From contig JAFAZC010000047.1 of the NCBI GenBank assembly GCA_019239965.1, positions 1-52,816 on the forward strand: a stretch of DNA of 52,816 nt, written 5' to 3'. This DNA is from Kutzneria sp. (GTDB taxonomy: Bacteria > Actinomycetota > Actinomycetes > Mycobacteriales > Pseudonocardiaceae). Under the pieces are notes generated by a model. That model saw only the letters and a program-made list of their open reading frames with translations. It searched no databases and was not told the DNA's origin. Of the stretch, positions 1 through 9,746 are shown in pieces (positions within the stretch are counted from its first letter, which is position 1; the number at the start of each line of letters is the position of its first letter). The translations under genes were made by a program, and so were the position numbers.

Positions 1-743
1 TGGAAGATACCGATGGCGTTGGATCCGCCGCCGACACAGGCGGCCACCACGTCGGGCAGCCGACCCGTGGCCTCGAGCACCTGCTGGCGGGCTTCGACGC
101 CGATGACCTTGTGGAAGTCGCGGACCATGACCGGGAACGGATGCGCACCAGCCGCGGTACCCAGCAGGTAATGGGTGTCGGCCACGTTGGCGACCCAGTC
201 GCGCAGTGCCTCGTTGATGGCGTCCTTCAGGGTTCGTGATCCGCTGGCGACCGGGATGACCTCGGCTCCGAGCAGCCGCATTCTCGCCACGTTGAGCGCC
301 TGCCGCTGGGTGTCCACCTCACCCATGTAGACGACGCACTCCAGGCCCATCAGCGCACACGCGGTCGCGGTGGCGACACCGTGCTGACCGGCGCCAGTCT
401 CGGCGATGACCCGCGTCTTGCCCATCCGCTTGGTCAGCAGCGCCTGCCCGAGCACGTTGTTGATCTTGTGGGAACCGGTGTGGTTGAGATCCTCGCGCTT
501 GAGCAGGACGCGTGCGCCCCCCGCGTGTTCGGCGAACCGGGGCGCCTCGGTCAGCAGGGACGGCCGGCCGGCGTAGTCGCGCAGCAGCCGGGCCAGCTCG
601 CCGGTGAACACCGGGTCCACCCGGGCCTTGTCATAGCAGGCGGCCAGCTCGTCAAGGGCGGCGATGAGTGCCTCGGGCATGAAACGCCCGCCGTACGGCC
701 CGAAGTAACCCCGATCGTCGGGGCCGTGTTCGTTTTCCGTCAC
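1..743 (-). CDS. trpB: tryptophan synthase beta chain (partial, 3' end outside window)
   Basis: This is the PLP enzyme that joins indole to L-serine in the last step of tryptophan synthesis; its partner TrpA should lie just beyond the left edge. About 247 N-terminal residues of roughly 400 are visible, and the frame runs off position 1. Seen: [12 protein letters not shown] near the start, the PLP-lysine block [15 protein letters not shown], and the phosphate-binding GGGSNAIG at the cut end. GTG at 743 is chosen because GGAAGG stands seven bases upstream; in-frame GTGs at 758 and 761 are alternatives. It follows trpC by 107 bases on the same strand. Confidence 0.96.
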   Translation of the reverse strand, partial: MTENEHGPDDRGYFGPYGGRFMPEALIAALDELAACYDKARVDPVFTGELARLLRDYAGRPSLLTEAPRFAEHAGGARVLLKREDLNHTGSHKINNVLGQALLTKRMGKTRVIAETGAGQHGVATATACALMGLECVVYMGEVDTQRQALNVARMRLLGAEVIPVASGSRTLKDAINEALRDWVANVADTHYLLGTAAGAHPFPVMVRDFHKVIGVEARQQVLEATGRLPDVVAACVGGGSNAIGIF

Positions 744-850
744 CGGATCGCCTTCCACCACCGCCACCTGCTCGTATAGCCGCCTATCCCCCGACTGCCA
801 TCTTGCCCCTCGCCGTCGTCGCGCCCAAGCGGTTTACCGACCCGGACGAG

Positions 851-1660
851 TTATCGGCTTGGACGCGGACAGGCGGGATGTGAGCCGGCGGTCACCAACT
901 GGACGACGGCCGCCTTGGGGTCACCGCTGGTGACAAGGCCCTCGCCGACGAGTACCGCGTCGGCACCGGCGCCGGCATAGGCCATCAGATCGCCGGGACC
1001 GCGCACCCCGGACTCGGCCACTTTGTAAGTCTCGAACGGCAGGCCAGGGGCGATGCGTCCGAACACGTCGCGGTCGACTTCAAGGGTGTGCAAATTGCGT
1101 GCGTTGATGCCGATCACGCTTGCCCCCGCCTCGAGCGCCCGGTCGGCTTCCTCCGCGGTGTGCACCTCGACCAACGCGGTCATTCCCAACGACTCGGCCC
1201 GGTCGAGAAGGGCCTCGAGCGCGTTCTGTTCCAGCGCCGCGGCGATCAGCAGCACGATGTCCGCGCCGTGCGCCCTCGCCTCGTGGATCTGGTATGGACT
1301 GATGATGAAGTCTTTGCGCAGCAAGGGAACGTCCACAACGGCGCGCACCGCGTCGAGGTCGGCCAGTGACCCACCGAAGCGGCGCCGCTCGGTCAACACG
1401 CTGATCACCCGGGCTCCCGCCGCCTCGTAGTCCACGGCGAGCGCCGCGGGATCGGCGATGTCGGCCAGTTCCCCCTTGGACGGACTGCGCCGCTTGACTT
1501 CGGCGATCACGCCGATGCCCGGCGCCCGCAGAGCCGCCATCGCGTCCCGTGGCGCGGGGGCGGCCAGTGACCGCTCCTTGATGGCCTCGAACGGAATGTG
1601 CGCCTCGCGCATGGCCAGATCGGCGCGAACGCCGTCAATGATCGAGTCCAGCACGGTCAC
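851..1660 (-). CDS. trpC: indole-3-glycerol phosphate synthase
   Basis: A (beta/alpha)8 enzyme of 269 residues that closes the indole ring of CdRP in tryptophan synthesis. The family's catalytic segments are present in order: [28 protein letters not shown] and AESGVRG. GTG at 1660 ([11 protein letters not shown]) gives the normal family start; longer upstream readings in this frame are arginine/proline-rich and unlikely to be coding. It sits between the tryptophan-associated membrane protein (109 bases upstream) and trpB. No trpF is seen, as is usual for actinobacteria, where PriA (the hisA product at 7514-8254) does that step. Confidence 0.96.
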   Translation of the reverse strand: MTVLDSIIDGVRADLAMREAHIPFEAIKERSLAAPAPRDAMAALRAPGIGVIAEVKRRSPSKGELADIADPAALAVDYEAAGARVISVLTERRRFGGSLADLDAVRAVVDVPLLRKDFIISPYQIHEARAHGADIVLLIAAALEQNALEALLDRAESLGMTALVEVHTAEEADRALEAGASVIGINARNLHTLEVDRDVFGRIAPGLPFETYKVAESGVRGPGDLMAYAGAGADAVLVGEGLVTSGDPKAAVVQLVTAGSHPACPRPSR

Positions 1661-1769
1661 GCCAACTCCCCTTCCCGCCATCGGAATGCTAGCCCGGGCA
1701 GAAAGAGGGGTCCGACATCGGGTGTCCGAAGGACATACCGACGACCAACTCCTTGGCAGACAACGATCA

Positions 1770-2309
1770 CTACTCGACGGTGGGGTCCCGTCCGGCGTCG
1801 AGAGAGCGCCACAGCCGCTGGTCGGGATCGACGGCCGCCGTCGCTGATGCCGGAGTTCGGTACCGCGCCCCGAGCCGAGGCATCCGATGACCCGACGCGG
1901 CGAGGGCCACACCCGCGGTGAGCAGGAGAAGTCCGGCCGCGGCGGCCAGCACGTGGCCGGCGACAACCGTGGCGACGGGATACCCCTCGGGACGGCCGCC
2001 CAGGAGTTCGCCAACCCCGTCCACCGACGCCACCATCGCGCCACAGCCCACCATCGCGACGACCACACCGACTAGTCTGCGCGGCCAGCCCCCGGTCGCC
2101 ACGACGGCGGCGACCAGTGACAACGACACCACCGCGAGCGGGACGAGCGCGGCCACCCGCTGCGCGCCAGTCTGGCCGGTGGTCACCACCCCGCGCAGAT
2201 CGTCGACGTGCCGGCTCCATGACCACGTCATGCGTGAAGCCAGCCACAGTCCGAGCGCGGCGAGCACAAGCAGCACCAGCACTGTCCAGAGTAGACGCCG
2301 CTCAGTCAT
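1770..2309 (-). CDS. tryptophan-associated transmembrane protein (Trp_oprn_chp / TIGR02234 type)
   Basis: A 179-residue membrane protein with about four hydrophobic segments: [19 protein letters not shown] near the N-terminus, two in the middle and one before the polar C-terminus. This class of small membrane protein is found in actinobacterial trp operons between trpE and trpC; its biochemical role is not known to me. The ATG at 2309 overlaps the trpE stop by eight bases (ATGACTGA), which implies translational coupling and decides the start over the arginine-rich upstream extension. Confidence 0.85.
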   Translation of the reverse strand: MTERRLLWTVLVLLVLAALGLWLASRMTWSWSRHVDDLRGVVTTGQTGAQRVAALVPLAVVSLSLVAAVVATGGWPRRLVGVVVAMVGCGAMVASVDGVGELLGGRPEGYPVATVVAGHVLAAAAGLLLLTAGVALAASGHRMPRLGARYRTPASATAAVDPDQRLWRSLDAGRDPTVE

Positions 2310-3948
2310 GGGCGACCGCACGATCCTCGGCCGGCCGCGGCGCCCGGGCGGTACTGGATGCCGCCTCGACGGGACCAAGTGCCTCGGCGGTGCCCGACGC
2401 CGCCTCGACGGGACCAAGTGCCTCGGCGGCCGCGACCGCCGACAACACCACGCGCGCCTTGTTCAGGCACTCGGTGTCCTCCGCGGCCGGGTTGGAGTCG
2501 GCGACGATGCCGGCACCGGCCTGCACATAGGCGACGCCGCCGCAGATCACCGCGGTGCGGATGGCGATCGCGGTATCGGCATTGCCCGCGAAGTCGAGGT
2601 AACCCACCACCCCACCGTACGGCCCGCGCCGGGTCGGCTCCAGTTCCTCGATCAGCTCCATCGCCCGCGGTTTCGGCGCGCCCGAGAGCGTCCCTGCCGG
2701 AAAACACGCGGCCACGGCATCGAACGCCGTACGGCCGTCATCCAGCTCACCGGTCACCGTGGACACCAGGTGCATGACATGGCTGTAGCGCTCGATCCGC
2801 AGGAACTCGACCACCCGCACCGAACCCGGTCGGCACACCCGACCGAGGTCGTTGCGACCGAGGTCGACCAGCATCACGTGTTCCGCCCGTTCCTTGGGGT
2901 CGGCGAGCAGATCCGCCTCGAGTTGAGCATCCTCGTCGGGGCTCGCACCACGCCACCGGGTACCCGCGATGGGATGCATGGTGGCGGTGGCGTCGCGGAC
3001 TGCCACCAGCGCCTCGGGGCTGGCGCCGACGATGTCGAACCCCTCGAAGCGCAGCAGATACATGTACGGGCTGGGATTGGTGGTGCGCAGGACCCGGTAC
3101 ACCTCCAGTGCGTCGGCCGTGGTGTCCAGCTCGAACCGCTGCGAGACGACGATCTGGAACGCCTCGCCCGCCCGGATGGCCTCCCTGGCCTCCTCGACGG
3201 CGGCCGCGTAGTCGTCGGTGCCGCGCCGGCGGCGGAAATCCGGCTCGGCCCGTGACAGCACCGCGGCGGTCGGTGACGACACGCACGCCAGCCCCGCGGT
3301 CATCTTGTCGAGCCGGGCGAGCGCGTCGTCATAGGCTGCTTCGGCCCGCTCCGGCGAGTCGTCCCAGTTCACCGCGTTCGCGATGAGACTGATGGTGCCG
3401 TGGTGGTGGTCGAGCACGGCCAGGTCGGTGGCGAACAGCATCACCATCTCGGGCAACGTCAGGTCGTCGACGGCCGAGGCGGGCAGGCGCTCGAGCCGGC
3501 GCACCGCGTCGTAGCCGATGAATCCGACCATGCCTCCGGTGAGCGGCGGTGGGTCCGGCAGGATGTCCGGCGGCAGCGGATCGGTGCGCAACGTTTCGAT
3601 CGTCTCCCGCAGTACCCGCAGCGGGTCGCCGGCCGTCGGCAGGCCGACCGGCGGGGCGCCTGTCCAGGTCGCGGCGCCATTCGCCACCGTCAGCGCGGCC
3701 GGGCTGCGGACGCCGACGAACGACCAGCGTGACCAGGACCGGCCGTTCTCGGCGGATTCCAGCAGGAAGGTTCCCGGCCGATTGCCCGCGAGCTTGCGAT
3801 ACACCCCGACCGGCGTCTCCTCGTCGGCGAGCAGGGTGCGTACCACGGGGATCACCCTGCGCTGGGCGGCCAACTCGAGGAACTCCGCTCTTGTCGGACT
3901 GACCTCGGTCGAATCCCCGCGAGCCGCTGAGTGCGCACGTTCCGGCAT
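2302..3948 (-). CDS. trpE: anthranilate synthase component I
   Basis: A 548-residue chorismate-binding enzyme that makes anthranilate with an amidotransferase (TrpG) encoded elsewhere. Seen: the N-terminal LLES element (FLLESAENG) used for tryptophan feedback binding, and the C-terminal signatures [39 protein letters not shown] and [12 protein letters not shown] at 3948 fits the family start. No Shine-Dalgarno is obvious and CACAAT lies about seven bases upstream, so a leaderless transcript is possible (inference). The C-terminus carries an unusual 13-residue tandem duplication (see the repeat entry). It is first in the trp cluster, divergent from the TetR gene. Confidence 0.96.
   Translation of the reverse strand: MPERAHSAARGDSTEVSPTRAEFLELAAQRRVIPVVRTLLADEETPVGVYRKLAGNRPGTFLLESAENGRSWSRWSFVGVRSPAALTVANGAATWTGAPPVGLPTAGDPLRVLRETIETLRTDPLPPDILPDPPPLTGGMVGFIGYDAVRRLERLPASAVDDLTLPEMVMLFATDLAVLDHHHGTISLIANAVNWDDSPERAEAAYDDALARLDKMTAGLACVSSPTAAVLSRAEPDFRRRRGTDDYAAAVEEAREAIRAGEAFQIVVSQRFELDTTADALEVYRVLRTTNPSPYMYLLRFEGFDIVGASPEALVAVRDATATMHPIAGTRWRGASPDEDAQLEADLLADPKERAEHVMLVDLGRNDLGRVCRPGSVRVVEFLRIERYSHVMHLVSTVTGELDDGRTAFDAVAACFPAGTLSGAPKPRAMELIEELEPTRRGPYGGVVGYLDFAGNADTAIAIRTAVICGGVAYVQAGAGIVADSNPAAEDTECLNKARVVLSAVAAAEALGPVEAASGTAEALGPVEAASSTARAPRPAEDRAVAHD
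2360..2429. repeat. 39-bp-period tandem duplication in the trpE 3' end
   Basis: A 31-base block (2360-2390) recurs exactly at 2399-2429, one 39-base period later. It encodes two copies of [10 protein letters not shown] separated by GTA near the TrpE C-terminus, beyond the conserved catalytic domain. The period is a multiple of three, so the frame is kept. Copy number may vary between strains (inference). Confidence 0.85.
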
Positions 3949-3969
3949 GGGGGAATTGTGCCGATCGAG

Positions 3970-3998
3970 TTGACCGGAACGACAGCCGGGGATAAATT
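3970..3998 (+). promoter_or_regulatory. candidate promoter of the TetR gene
   Basis: TTGACC (3970-3975), a 17-base spacer and TAAATT (3993-3998) lie in the 76-base gap between trpE and the TetR gene. AGGAG at 4014-4018 stands six bases before the GTG start at 4025. This is a match to the general -35/-10 pattern only. The flanking A/T-rich stretch could also hold a TetR operator, but I find no convincing palindrome. Confidence 0.4.
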
Positions 3999-4024
3999 CA
4001 CTACTTGTTGAAAAGGAGTCGGGT

Positions 4025-4627
4025 GTGACACATCCCAAGCGGCGAGGACGACGGCCGGCGGGTGAGGATACCAAAGCGGCGCTGTTGTCCGCAGCTCGCG
4101 CGGTCTTCACCGAGCAGGGCTTCGACGGGGCGACCGTGCGTACGATCGCGAGCCGCGCCGAGGTCGACCCGGCCATGGTCAACCACTGGTTCGGCGGCAA
4201 ACAGGGATTGTTCGCGGCCGCGATCCAGCTTCCGGTCGACCCGGAGCAGATCAGAATGACCGTCCACAACAGCCCGCCCGAGGAGATCGCCGAGCGGGTC
4301 CTGCGGACGTTCATCTCCGTCTGGGACGATTCGAGCGGCGGCGGCTTCGCCGCGCTGATGCGCAGCGCGGCGACTCAGGAGAGCGCAGCGAAGTTGCTGC
4401 GGGAGTTCATCGCGACGACGTTCGGCACCCGGCTGCGCGAGCTGGGCGTGGACCATCCCGATCTGCGGGTGACACTGTTCGGCTCACAGCTGTCCGGGTT
4501 GGGACTCGTCAGGTACGTCCTCCGCCAGGAGCCGCTGGCGTCCGCTGACGTCGACACTCTCGTGGCGACGATCGGCAGGACGCTGCAGCGGTACCTGACC
4601 GGTGACCTAGGGCTCGGCGGCGAGTAG
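4025..4627 (+). CDS. TetR/AcrR family transcriptional regulator
   Basis: A 200-residue one-component repressor. The N-terminal DNA-binding domain (about residues 15-60) reads [20 protein letters not shown], then [20 protein letters not shown], the usual TetR recognition-helix pattern. The C-terminal ligand domain resembles the TetR_C family with a [13 protein letters not shown] segment. A good Shine-Dalgarno (AGGAG, six bases from GTG) fixes the start. It is inserted against the direction of the his/trp cluster and its 3' end overlaps hisI by 21 bases. Ligand and target are unknown; the promoterless run of hisI/trp genes gives no clue. Confidence 0.9.
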   Translation: MTHPKRRGRRPAGEDTKAALLSAARAVFTEQGFDGATVRTIASRAEVDPAMVNHWFGGKQGLFAAAIQLPVDPEQIRMTVHNSPPEEIAERVLRTFISVWDDSSGGGFAALMRSAATQESAAKLLREFIATTFGTRLRELGVDHPDLRVTLFGSQLSGLGLVRYVLRQEPLASADVDTLVATIGRTLQRYLTGDLGLGGE

Positions 4628-4978
4628 CCCCGAGTCGAAACACGTGCGGTCGCCGGTGTGGCAGGCCACTCCCCGCTGGTCGACGATGAGCAGGACGGTG
4701 TCCCCGTCGCAGTCGAGGCGGACCTCGTGCACATACTGGGTGTGCCCCGACGTCTCGCCCTTGACCCAGTGACGCCGGCGGCTGCGCGAGTAATACGTCG
4801 CCTGCCGGGTGGTCAGCGTCCTGTGCAGCGCGCTGTCGTCCATCCACGCCACCATCAGCACCTCGCCGGTGCCGCGCTGCTGCGCGACGACGCAGACAAG
4901 TCCGTCGGCGGTGCGCTTGAGCCGGCTGGCGATCGCCGGATCCAACGGAGAGACCCCCGGCCGTCCTGCGGTCGTCAC
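4607..4978 (-). CDS. hisI: phosphoribosyl-AMP cyclohydrolase
   Basis: A 123-residue enzyme that opens the purine ring of PR-AMP in histidine synthesis. The zinc/magnesium residues typical of the family are seen in [18 protein letters not shown], and in WVKGETSGH upstream. Only the cyclohydrolase domain is present; the pyrophosphohydrolase (HisE) is separate, as in other actinobacteria, and not in this window. GTG at 4978 follows GGGAGG by five bases and overlaps the stop of the upstream membrane-protein gene by four bases (GTGA). Confidence 0.95.
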   Translation of the reverse strand: MTTAGRPGVSPLDPAIASRLKRTADGLVCVVAQQRGTGEVLMVAWMDDSALHRTLTTRQATYYSRSRRRHWVKGETSGHTQYVHEVRLDCDGDTVLLIVDQRGVACHTGDRTCFDSGLLAAEP

Positions 4979-5346
4979 GGTGTTCCTCCCAGGTGAGCAC
5001 GGGCCGGAGCGGTGTTGAGCAGCACAAGGGCGTACACGTGGGCCACCGCGAGCAGCCCACACAGTGCCCGCAGCCAGACCGGGGCGGCACCGAGCGCGAG
5101 CACCGCCTGCACAACGGCTACCAACGTCGCCCACACCATGGCAGGCCACCGGACCAGCCACAGACCGGTGACCAGGCAGGCCGCCGCGGCCAGTCCGACC
5201 AGGGCGTCGGCGACCGGGACGGTGACCACGGCGAAGTCCTGGATCACCGCCGCCCAGACCAGTGCGCCGGACACGAAGAGCAGACCGCCGACGCCGAACA
5301 CCACGGCGATCAGGCGAATCTCCAGCGGAGCACGTGCGCGGCTCAC
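4975..5346 (-). CDS. small multi-pass membrane protein between hisF and hisI
   Basis: A 123-residue hydrophobic protein with about four predicted helices, including [20 protein letters not shown] and [21 protein letters not shown] do not recognise a family. It is locked between hisF and hisI by GTGA overlaps at both ends, so it is co-translated with histidine genes. The arrangement suggests a conserved passenger of the operon, not necessarily a histidine enzyme. Confidence 0.8.
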   Translation of the reverse strand: MSRARAPLEIRLIAVVFGVGGLLFVSGALVWAAVIQDFAVVTVPVADALVGLAAAACLVTGLWLVRWPAMVWATLVAVVQAVLALGAAPVWLRALCGLLAVAHVYALVLLNTAPARAHLGGTP

Positions 5347-6116
5347 CGGACCACCACGCCGGCTTCACGCAGGCCTGCTTTGACCTCGCAGATCCGCAGC
5401 ACGCCGAAGTGGAACACGCTGGCGGCGAGGACCGCGTCGGCGCCGGCCCGCACCGCCGGCGGGAAGTGGCCGACCTCGCCGGCGCCACCGCTGGCGATCA
5501 GCGGCACGTCGACGACCGCGCGGACGCTGCTGATCAGATCGACGTCGAAGCCGGCCTTGGTGCCGTCGGCGTCCATCGAGTTCAGCAGGATCTCTCCGAC
5601 ACCGAGCCGCTGTCCCTGTTCGGCCCACCACACGGCGTCGATACCGGTTCCGCGCCGGCCGCCGTGTGTGGTGACTTCGAACCCAGACGGGGTCGCAGGG
5701 CTGCCGGCCGGCACTCTGCGCGCGTCAACGGAAAGCACGACGCACTGCGCACCGAATCGTTGGGACACCTCGCTCAGCAGCTCCGGCCGCTCGATCGCGG
5801 CCGTGTTGACGCTGACCTTGTCCGCGCCGGCCCGAAGCAGCCGGTCGACGTCGTCGGCGGTACGCACCCCGCCGCCGACCGTGAGCGGGATGAACACCTG
5901 CTCGGCTGTGCGGCGAACCACATCGTAGGTCGTCTCGCGGTCGGCGGAGGACGCCGTGACATCGAGGAAGGTCAGCTCGTCGGCGCCTTCGGCGTCGTAG
6001 GCCGCCGCGAGCCGCACGGGATCACCGGCGTCGACGAGGTTGGTGAAGTTGACACCTTTGACCACCCGGCCCTGATCGACGTCGAGGCACGGGATGACAC
6101 GGACCGCAACCGGCAT
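5343..6116 (-). CDS. hisF: imidazole glycerol phosphate synthase cyclase subunit
   Basis: A 257-residue (beta/alpha)8 cyclase that takes ammonia from HisH to convert PRFAR into IGP and AICAR. The two catalytic aspartates are visible in [12 protein letters not shown] and LSVDARR. Phosphate-binding loops read LTVGGGVRT and [15 protein letters not shown] at 6116 is the family start ([13 protein letters not shown]). Its partner hisH lies at 8263-8895, separated by hisA and two inserted genes. Confidence 0.96.
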   Translation of the reverse strand: MPVAVRVIPCLDVDQGRVVKGVNFTNLVDAGDPVRLAAAYDAEGADELTFLDVTASSADRETTYDVVRRTAEQVFIPLTVGGGVRTADDVDRLLRAGADKVSVNTAAIERPELLSEVSQRFGAQCVVLSVDARRVPAGSPATPSGFEVTTHGGRRGTGIDAVWWAEQGQRLGVGEILLNSMDADGTKAGFDVDLISSVRAVVDVPLIASGGAGEVGHFPPAVRAGADAVLAASVFHFGVLRICEVKAGLREAGVVVR

Positions 6117-6204
6117 ACCGCCAGCCTACGGGGCTCACCAGGGGCTTTCCGCGCCGGTGCTGACGCTGTACGGGCGCGACCGCCGGCGTGCCTCGAGCCG
6201 GCGG

Positions 6205-6769
6205 CTACCGGGGCGTGCGGCCTGAGGTCGGCCGGATCAGCGCGTCGAGGTCGAGCTCGATCGGGAACGGTGCGGCGGTGGTGAACGTGCCGGTGACGCG
6301 GCCGCCGTCGGAATAGCCCAGTTCGCCTTCGGCCTGGCGGCATTCCAGCAGCGACACCGGCTCGGCGACGTCGATGATCCAGTAGTGCGGGATGCCGGCG
6401 TCGGCGTACTCACGTCGCTTGATCACGTGGCCCATTCTGACCGAGCCGGATGAGACGATCTCCGCGATGATCAACACGTCGGAAGCGCGCAAGAGCTTGC
6501 CCTCGGTGTCGGACCGTTCGTACGCGGACACATCGACGACGACGAGGTCCGGCCGCCGGACCTGCCCCGGCTCACCGAGGGGGGAACAGCTCCAGGTCGA
6601 CATCGATGTCCTGGAGTGCACAGAGGTCGCCTGGTAGCTGAGATTCCAGCTGCACCAACAGTCGCCCCGAGGCCGCCACGTGTCGACTGGCCGGCGACGG
6701 AACCATGATCAGGGCACCTTCCTGCAGCGGCACCGGACCCCGACCGAATCCCACCGCAAGCACCGTCAA
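6205..6769 (-). pseudogene. Uma2-family (DUF820) PD-(D/E)xK nuclease, frameshifted
   Basis: Two frames together make one Uma2-like protein. The N-terminal part (6769-6572) has EGALIMVPSPASRHV, then a stop. The C-terminal part resumes as GEPGQVRRPDLVVVDVSAY, with AEIVSSGS, KRREYADAGIPHYWIIDV, giving the family Asp, Glu and Lys. The break lies at a run of six G on the plus strand (6579-6584): removing one base rejoins ELFPL to GEPGQ. The N-terminus is also shorter than usual, with a stop just before a TTG at 6769. It is a decayed gene or a homopolymer sequencing error. Uma2 proteins are abundant accessory nucleases of uncertain role. Confidence 0.8.
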
Positions 6770-6775
6770 TCAGGG

Positions 6776-6811
6776 GTTGACGAGCCCCGCTGCGTCAACT
6801 TAGAGTTGACG
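6776..6811 (+). promoter_or_regulatory. three-copy GTTGACG operator candidate upstream of the HTH/Clp-N gene
   Basis: GTTGACG occurs at 6776-6782 and 6805-6811, and inverted (CGTCAAC) at 6793-6799. The last two form a perfect 7-base inverted repeat around TTAGA, ending three bases before the ATG at 6814. The downstream protein begins with a helix-turn-helix, so autoregulation is plausible (inference). Confidence 0.5.
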
Positions 6812-6813
6812 AT

Positions 6814-7557
6814 ATGGATACTCCTCAGCTCAGACTCGACGACCTCATCGGCCTCGTGAAGAACCAGCACCCCGAGGGCGACGCACTGGAACACCTCACC
6901 GACGCGGTGCTCCTCGGCGAACACCTCGGCGAACTCTCCGACCACCTGATCGGCCACTTCGTCGACCAGGCCCGCAAAGCGGGCGCCTCGTGGACCGACA
7001 TCGGCAGGAGCATGGGCGTGAGCAAACAGGCGGCACAGAAGCGGTTCGTACCGAAATCCACGGACACCACGAGCCTGCTCGACGCGGGGCCCTTCTCCCG
7101 GTTCACCGACCGCGCCCGTCATGTCATCGTCGAGGCGCAGGAGGAGGCACGCCGGGCCGAGCACGACTACATCGGCACCGAACACATCCTCCTAGCCCTG
7201 CTCATCGAACCCGAAGGGCTTGCCGCCAAGGCCATCGCCAAGCAGGGCATCACGCCAGAACAGCTTCGCGCCTCGGTGAAGGTGGTACTCGGCCCGCCCC
7301 GCGGGAACGTGCCAGGGCACATCCCGTTCACGCCGCAAAGCAAGAAGGTACTGGAGTTGACGCTTCGCGAAGCGCTTCGGCTCGGACACAACTATGTTGG
7401 TACAGAACACATCCTGCTGGGCGTGCTCGCCGAGGAGGAGAGTGTCGCGGCCAAGGTCCTCGTGAGCCTGGGATTCGCCAGGGAACGGGCCGAGGAGTAC
7501 ATCCTCGAACAGCTCACCGAAATCTCGCGACGGCTGAAAGAGCAGCGGGAAGAGTGA
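6814..7557 (+). CDS. helix-turn-helix plus Clp N-terminal-domain protein
   Basis: A 247-residue protein with two parts. Residues about 1-80 hold a helix-turn-helix-like segment ([20 protein letters not shown]). Residues about 90-240 hold two Clp-N repeats, each with the IGTEHILL or VGTEHILL signature ([20 protein letters not shown] and [20 protein letters not shown]). There is no AAA+ ATPase or protease domain, so it is not ClpC itself. It may tie DNA binding to Clp substrate recognition (inference). The ATG lies right behind a palindromic element. Its 3' end overlaps hisA by 44 bases on the opposite strand. Confidence 0.88.
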   Translation: MDTPQLRLDDLIGLVKNQHPEGDALEHLTDAVLLGEHLGELSDHLIGHFVDQARKAGASWTDIGRSMGVSKQAAQKRFVPKSTDTTSLLDAGPFSRFTDRARHVIVEAQEEARRAEHDYIGTEHILLALLIEPEGLAAKAIAKQGITPEQLRASVKVVLGPPRGNVPGHIPFTPQSKKVLELTLREALRLGHNYVGTEHILLGVLAEEESVAAKVLVSLGFARERAEEYILEQLTEISRRLKEQREE

Positions 7558-8254
7558 ACTTGCCGGCGTAGAGCGCCTTTCCGACGATGGCACCCTCGAC
7601 GCCGACACCACTCAGCTCCGCGATCTCCACCAGATCGTCCACACTGGACACACCACCCGAGGCGATCACCGGCACGGCGGTACGGGCACAGACGGCATGC
7701 AGCAGGTCGATGTTCGGACCACGAAGCGTGCCGTCCTTGCTCACGTCGGTCACCACATAACGCGAGCACCCGTCCCGGTCGAGGCGGTCGAGTACCTCCC
7801 AGAGGTCACCGCCGTCGCTGGTCCAGCCACGGCCGGCCAGCCGGTGACCCCGATCGGTAATCCTCACGTCGAGGCCGATGGCCACCTTGTCGCCGTGCTC
7901 GGCTACGACCTTGGCGCACCACACCGGGTCCTCCAGGGCCGCGGTGCCGAGGTTCACCCTGGCACAGCCGGTGGACAGCGCGGCGGCCAACGAGTCGTCG
8001 TTGCGGATACCGCCGGATAGTTCGACCTGGACGTCCAGCATGCCGACCACGTCGGCCAGCAGCTCGCGGTTGGTTCCCCTTCCGAAAGCCGCGTCCAGGT
8101 CGACAAGGTGTATCCACTCGGCGCCCGCAGCCTGCCAGGCGAGGGCGGCATCGGACGGGTCGCCGTAGGCGGTCTCCGTGCCGGCCTTCCCCTGGACGAG
8201 ACGAACCGCCTTGCCATCGGCGACATCAACGGCGGGGAGCAGGTAGAACGTCAC
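7514..8254 (-). CDS. priA: ProFAR / PRA isomerase (PriA-type HisA)
   Basis: A 246-residue (beta/alpha)8 isomerase of histidine synthesis. Catalytic aspartates are seen in [15 protein letters not shown] and [14 protein letters not shown]. The loop [12 protein letters not shown] matches the actinobacterial PriA type, which also isomerises phosphoribosyl anthranilate; this fits the absence of trpF beside trpC (inference from family knowledge). GTG at 8254 gives the normal start ([11 protein letters not shown]). It follows hisH by eight bases and its 3' end overlaps the convergent Clp-N gene. Confidence 0.94.
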   Translation of the reverse strand: MTFYLLPAVDVADGKAVRLVQGKAGTETAYGDPSDAALAWQAAGAEWIHLVDLDAAFGRGTNRELLADVVGMLDVQVELSGGIRNDDSLAAALSTGCARVNLGTAALEDPVWCAKVVAEHGDKVAIGLDVRITDRGHRLAGRGWTSDGGDLWEVLDRLDRDGCSRYVVTDVSKDGTLRGPNIDLLHAVCARTAVPVIASGGVSSVDDLVEIAELSGVGVEGAIVGKALYAGKFTLPAALSAVARFR

Positions 8255-8262
8255 AGCGCACC

Positions 8263-8895
8263 CTATCGTGTGGACCGCACCCAGTTCTCCAGCAGGTGTG
8301 CGCCGGCGTCGCCGGACTTCTCGGGGTGGAACTGAGTGGCACACAGTGGGCCGTTCTCCACGGCGGCCACGAAGTCCTCGCCGTGGTGGGACCAGGTGAC
8401 CACCGGAGCCGGTATTGGGTCCGCCGCCACCAGCTCCCACGTCCGCACCGCGTAGGAGTGGACGAAGTAGAAGCGAGTGTCGGCGTCGAGGCCGGCGAAA
8501 AGCCGCGAGCCGTCGGGCACCGCGACGGTGTTCCATCCCATGTGCGGCACCACATCGGCGTGCAGGCGCTCGACCGTGCCCGGCCACTCGGCACACCCTG
8601 CTGTTGTCACCCCGTGCTCGACGCCACGCTCGAACAGGATCTGCATTCCGACGCAGATGCCGAGCACCGGTCGCCCGCCGGCCAGACGCCCACCGATGAT
8701 CCTGGCGCCCCGCACCGCGTTCAGACCGGCCATGCATGCCGCGAACGCGCCGACACCGGGCACCACCAAGCCGTCGGCGCCGAGCGCCGTGTGGTGGTCC
8801 GCGGTCACCGTCACGTCCGCGCCGACACGGCGCAGGGCGCGCTCGGCGGAACGCAGGTTTCCCGATCCGTAGTCCAGTACGACGACGCGAGGCAC
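8263..8895 (-). CDS. hisH: imidazole glycerol phosphate synthase glutaminase subunit
   Basis: A 210-residue class I glutamine amidotransferase that feeds ammonia to HisF. The triad is visible: Cys in LGICVGMQ, His and Glu in FHPEKSG. The oxyanion-region VPGVGAF and the HMGWN segment are also typical. Start GTG at 8895 ([13 protein letters not shown]). It is coupled to hisA (8-base gap) but separated from hisF by inserted genes. Confidence 0.95.
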   Translation of the reverse strand: MPRVVVLDYGSGNLRSAERALRRVGADVTVTADHHTALGADGLVVPGVGAFAACMAGLNAVRGARIIGGRLAGGRPVLGICVGMQILFERGVEHGVTTAGCAEWPGTVERLHADVVPHMGWNTVAVPDGSRLFAGLDADTRFYFVHSYAVRTWELVAADPIPAPVVTWSHHGEDFVAAVENGPLCATQFHPEKSGDAGAHLLENWVRSTR

Positions 8896-8918
8896 CCCGC
8901 CAGAGTAGTGCGGCGACG

Positions 8919-9608
8919 CTAGACGGTGCTGCTGCCCTGGATGACCGGAACCACCGGCAGCATGGCGGCCAGGGGGCCGCTGCGCACGGCACCGCGCCCG
9001 AGACGCCTCGCCGGAAGACGGCCGACCCAGGAATCGGCGTGTCCCCCGTCGATCAGCCGTGCCACCCTGGCTACGTCGGCACGGCCAGCCGCCTCCAACA
9101 GACCGGTCAGCGCCGCGGGGCCGCCCAGTCGCCAGTCCCCGACCCGCTCGAGCATCTGCTCCTCACCGCAGCCGAACGCCTCGGCGAACCGGGGGGCGAC
9201 GCGACGCTGGCGTGCAGGGTCCTCCCGCCGGTTCCTGTTCAGCGTGAAGACACAGCGGAGCACCGTGGCGCCGATCAGTCCGCGCGGGTTCGTCTGCTCG
9301 ACGAGCCGGTACACCTCCGCGTGCTCACCCCAGCCCCAGCCGGTGGCCGTCCGCTCGAACACCGGGTGCCCCACGAGGGCCGAGTCGTTCCAGCGCACCA
9401 CGAACGCTCGCCCGCCGATCCGTTGGCAACCTCGCGCCACCGAGAACACGTGGGAAAACGGCGTTGCCGATACCGGAAGGGCCACCGTGCCGGACTCGAC
9501 GGGAATCAGCAGGGCCGGCCCGCGTCCGGCGCGGTGCAGCCGCAGCTGCAGCTGCGCGGTGGGAACGGGAGTCCAGATCAGGGTCCTCGCGGTCACGGTG
9601 CTCATCAT
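8919..9608 (-). CDS. conserved-looking hypothetical protein
   Basis: A 229-residue soluble protein I do not recognise. It opens with a beta-rich region ([30 protein letters not shown]), then [16 protein letters not shown] and a basic stretch [15 protein letters not shown]; the C-terminal half is alanine-rich and probably helical. No signal peptide, membrane segment or catalytic motif is evident. ATG at 9608 has GGGAG upstream. It lies 23 bases upstream of hisH on the same strand, so it could be read with it, and is divergent from the SoxR-type gene. Confidence 0.7.
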   Translation of the reverse strand: MMSTVTARTLIWTPVPTAQLQLRLHRAGRGPALLIPVESGTVALPVSATPFSHVFSVARGCQRIGGRAFVVRWNDSALVGHPVFERTATGWGWGEHAEVYRLVEQTNPRGLIGATVLRCVFTLNRNRREDPARQRRVAPRFAEAFGCGEEQMLERVGDWRLGGPAALTGLLEAAGRADVARVARLIDGGHADSWVGRLPARRLGRGAVRSGPLAAMLPVVPVIQGSSTV

Positions 9609-9746
9609 GCCAACTCCCGCCGGAGTCCACTGATCGAAGGCACGGAAGGTTGAGGCTGCTCGGCACCGAGCGGGCCCTACCTGCCAGGACGGGGACTCGG
9701 GTCAGCACAGATCTCGGCTTAACTTGAAGTCGCCGGTTAGGATCGG

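Noticed and set aside
1918..3255. Plus-strand frame opposite trpE and its neighbour
   Set aside because: It covers two well-supported minus-strand genes and shows only low-complexity residues.
3949..4024. Possible tryptophan leader peptide or attenuator before trpE
   Set aside because: The gap is only 76 bases and holds neither a run of Trp codons nor a terminator hairpin; it serves the divergent TetR gene too.
9690..9746. SoxR box upstream of the SoxR-type gene
   Set aside because: TTAACTTGAA looks like a half-site at best, and the other half is missing.
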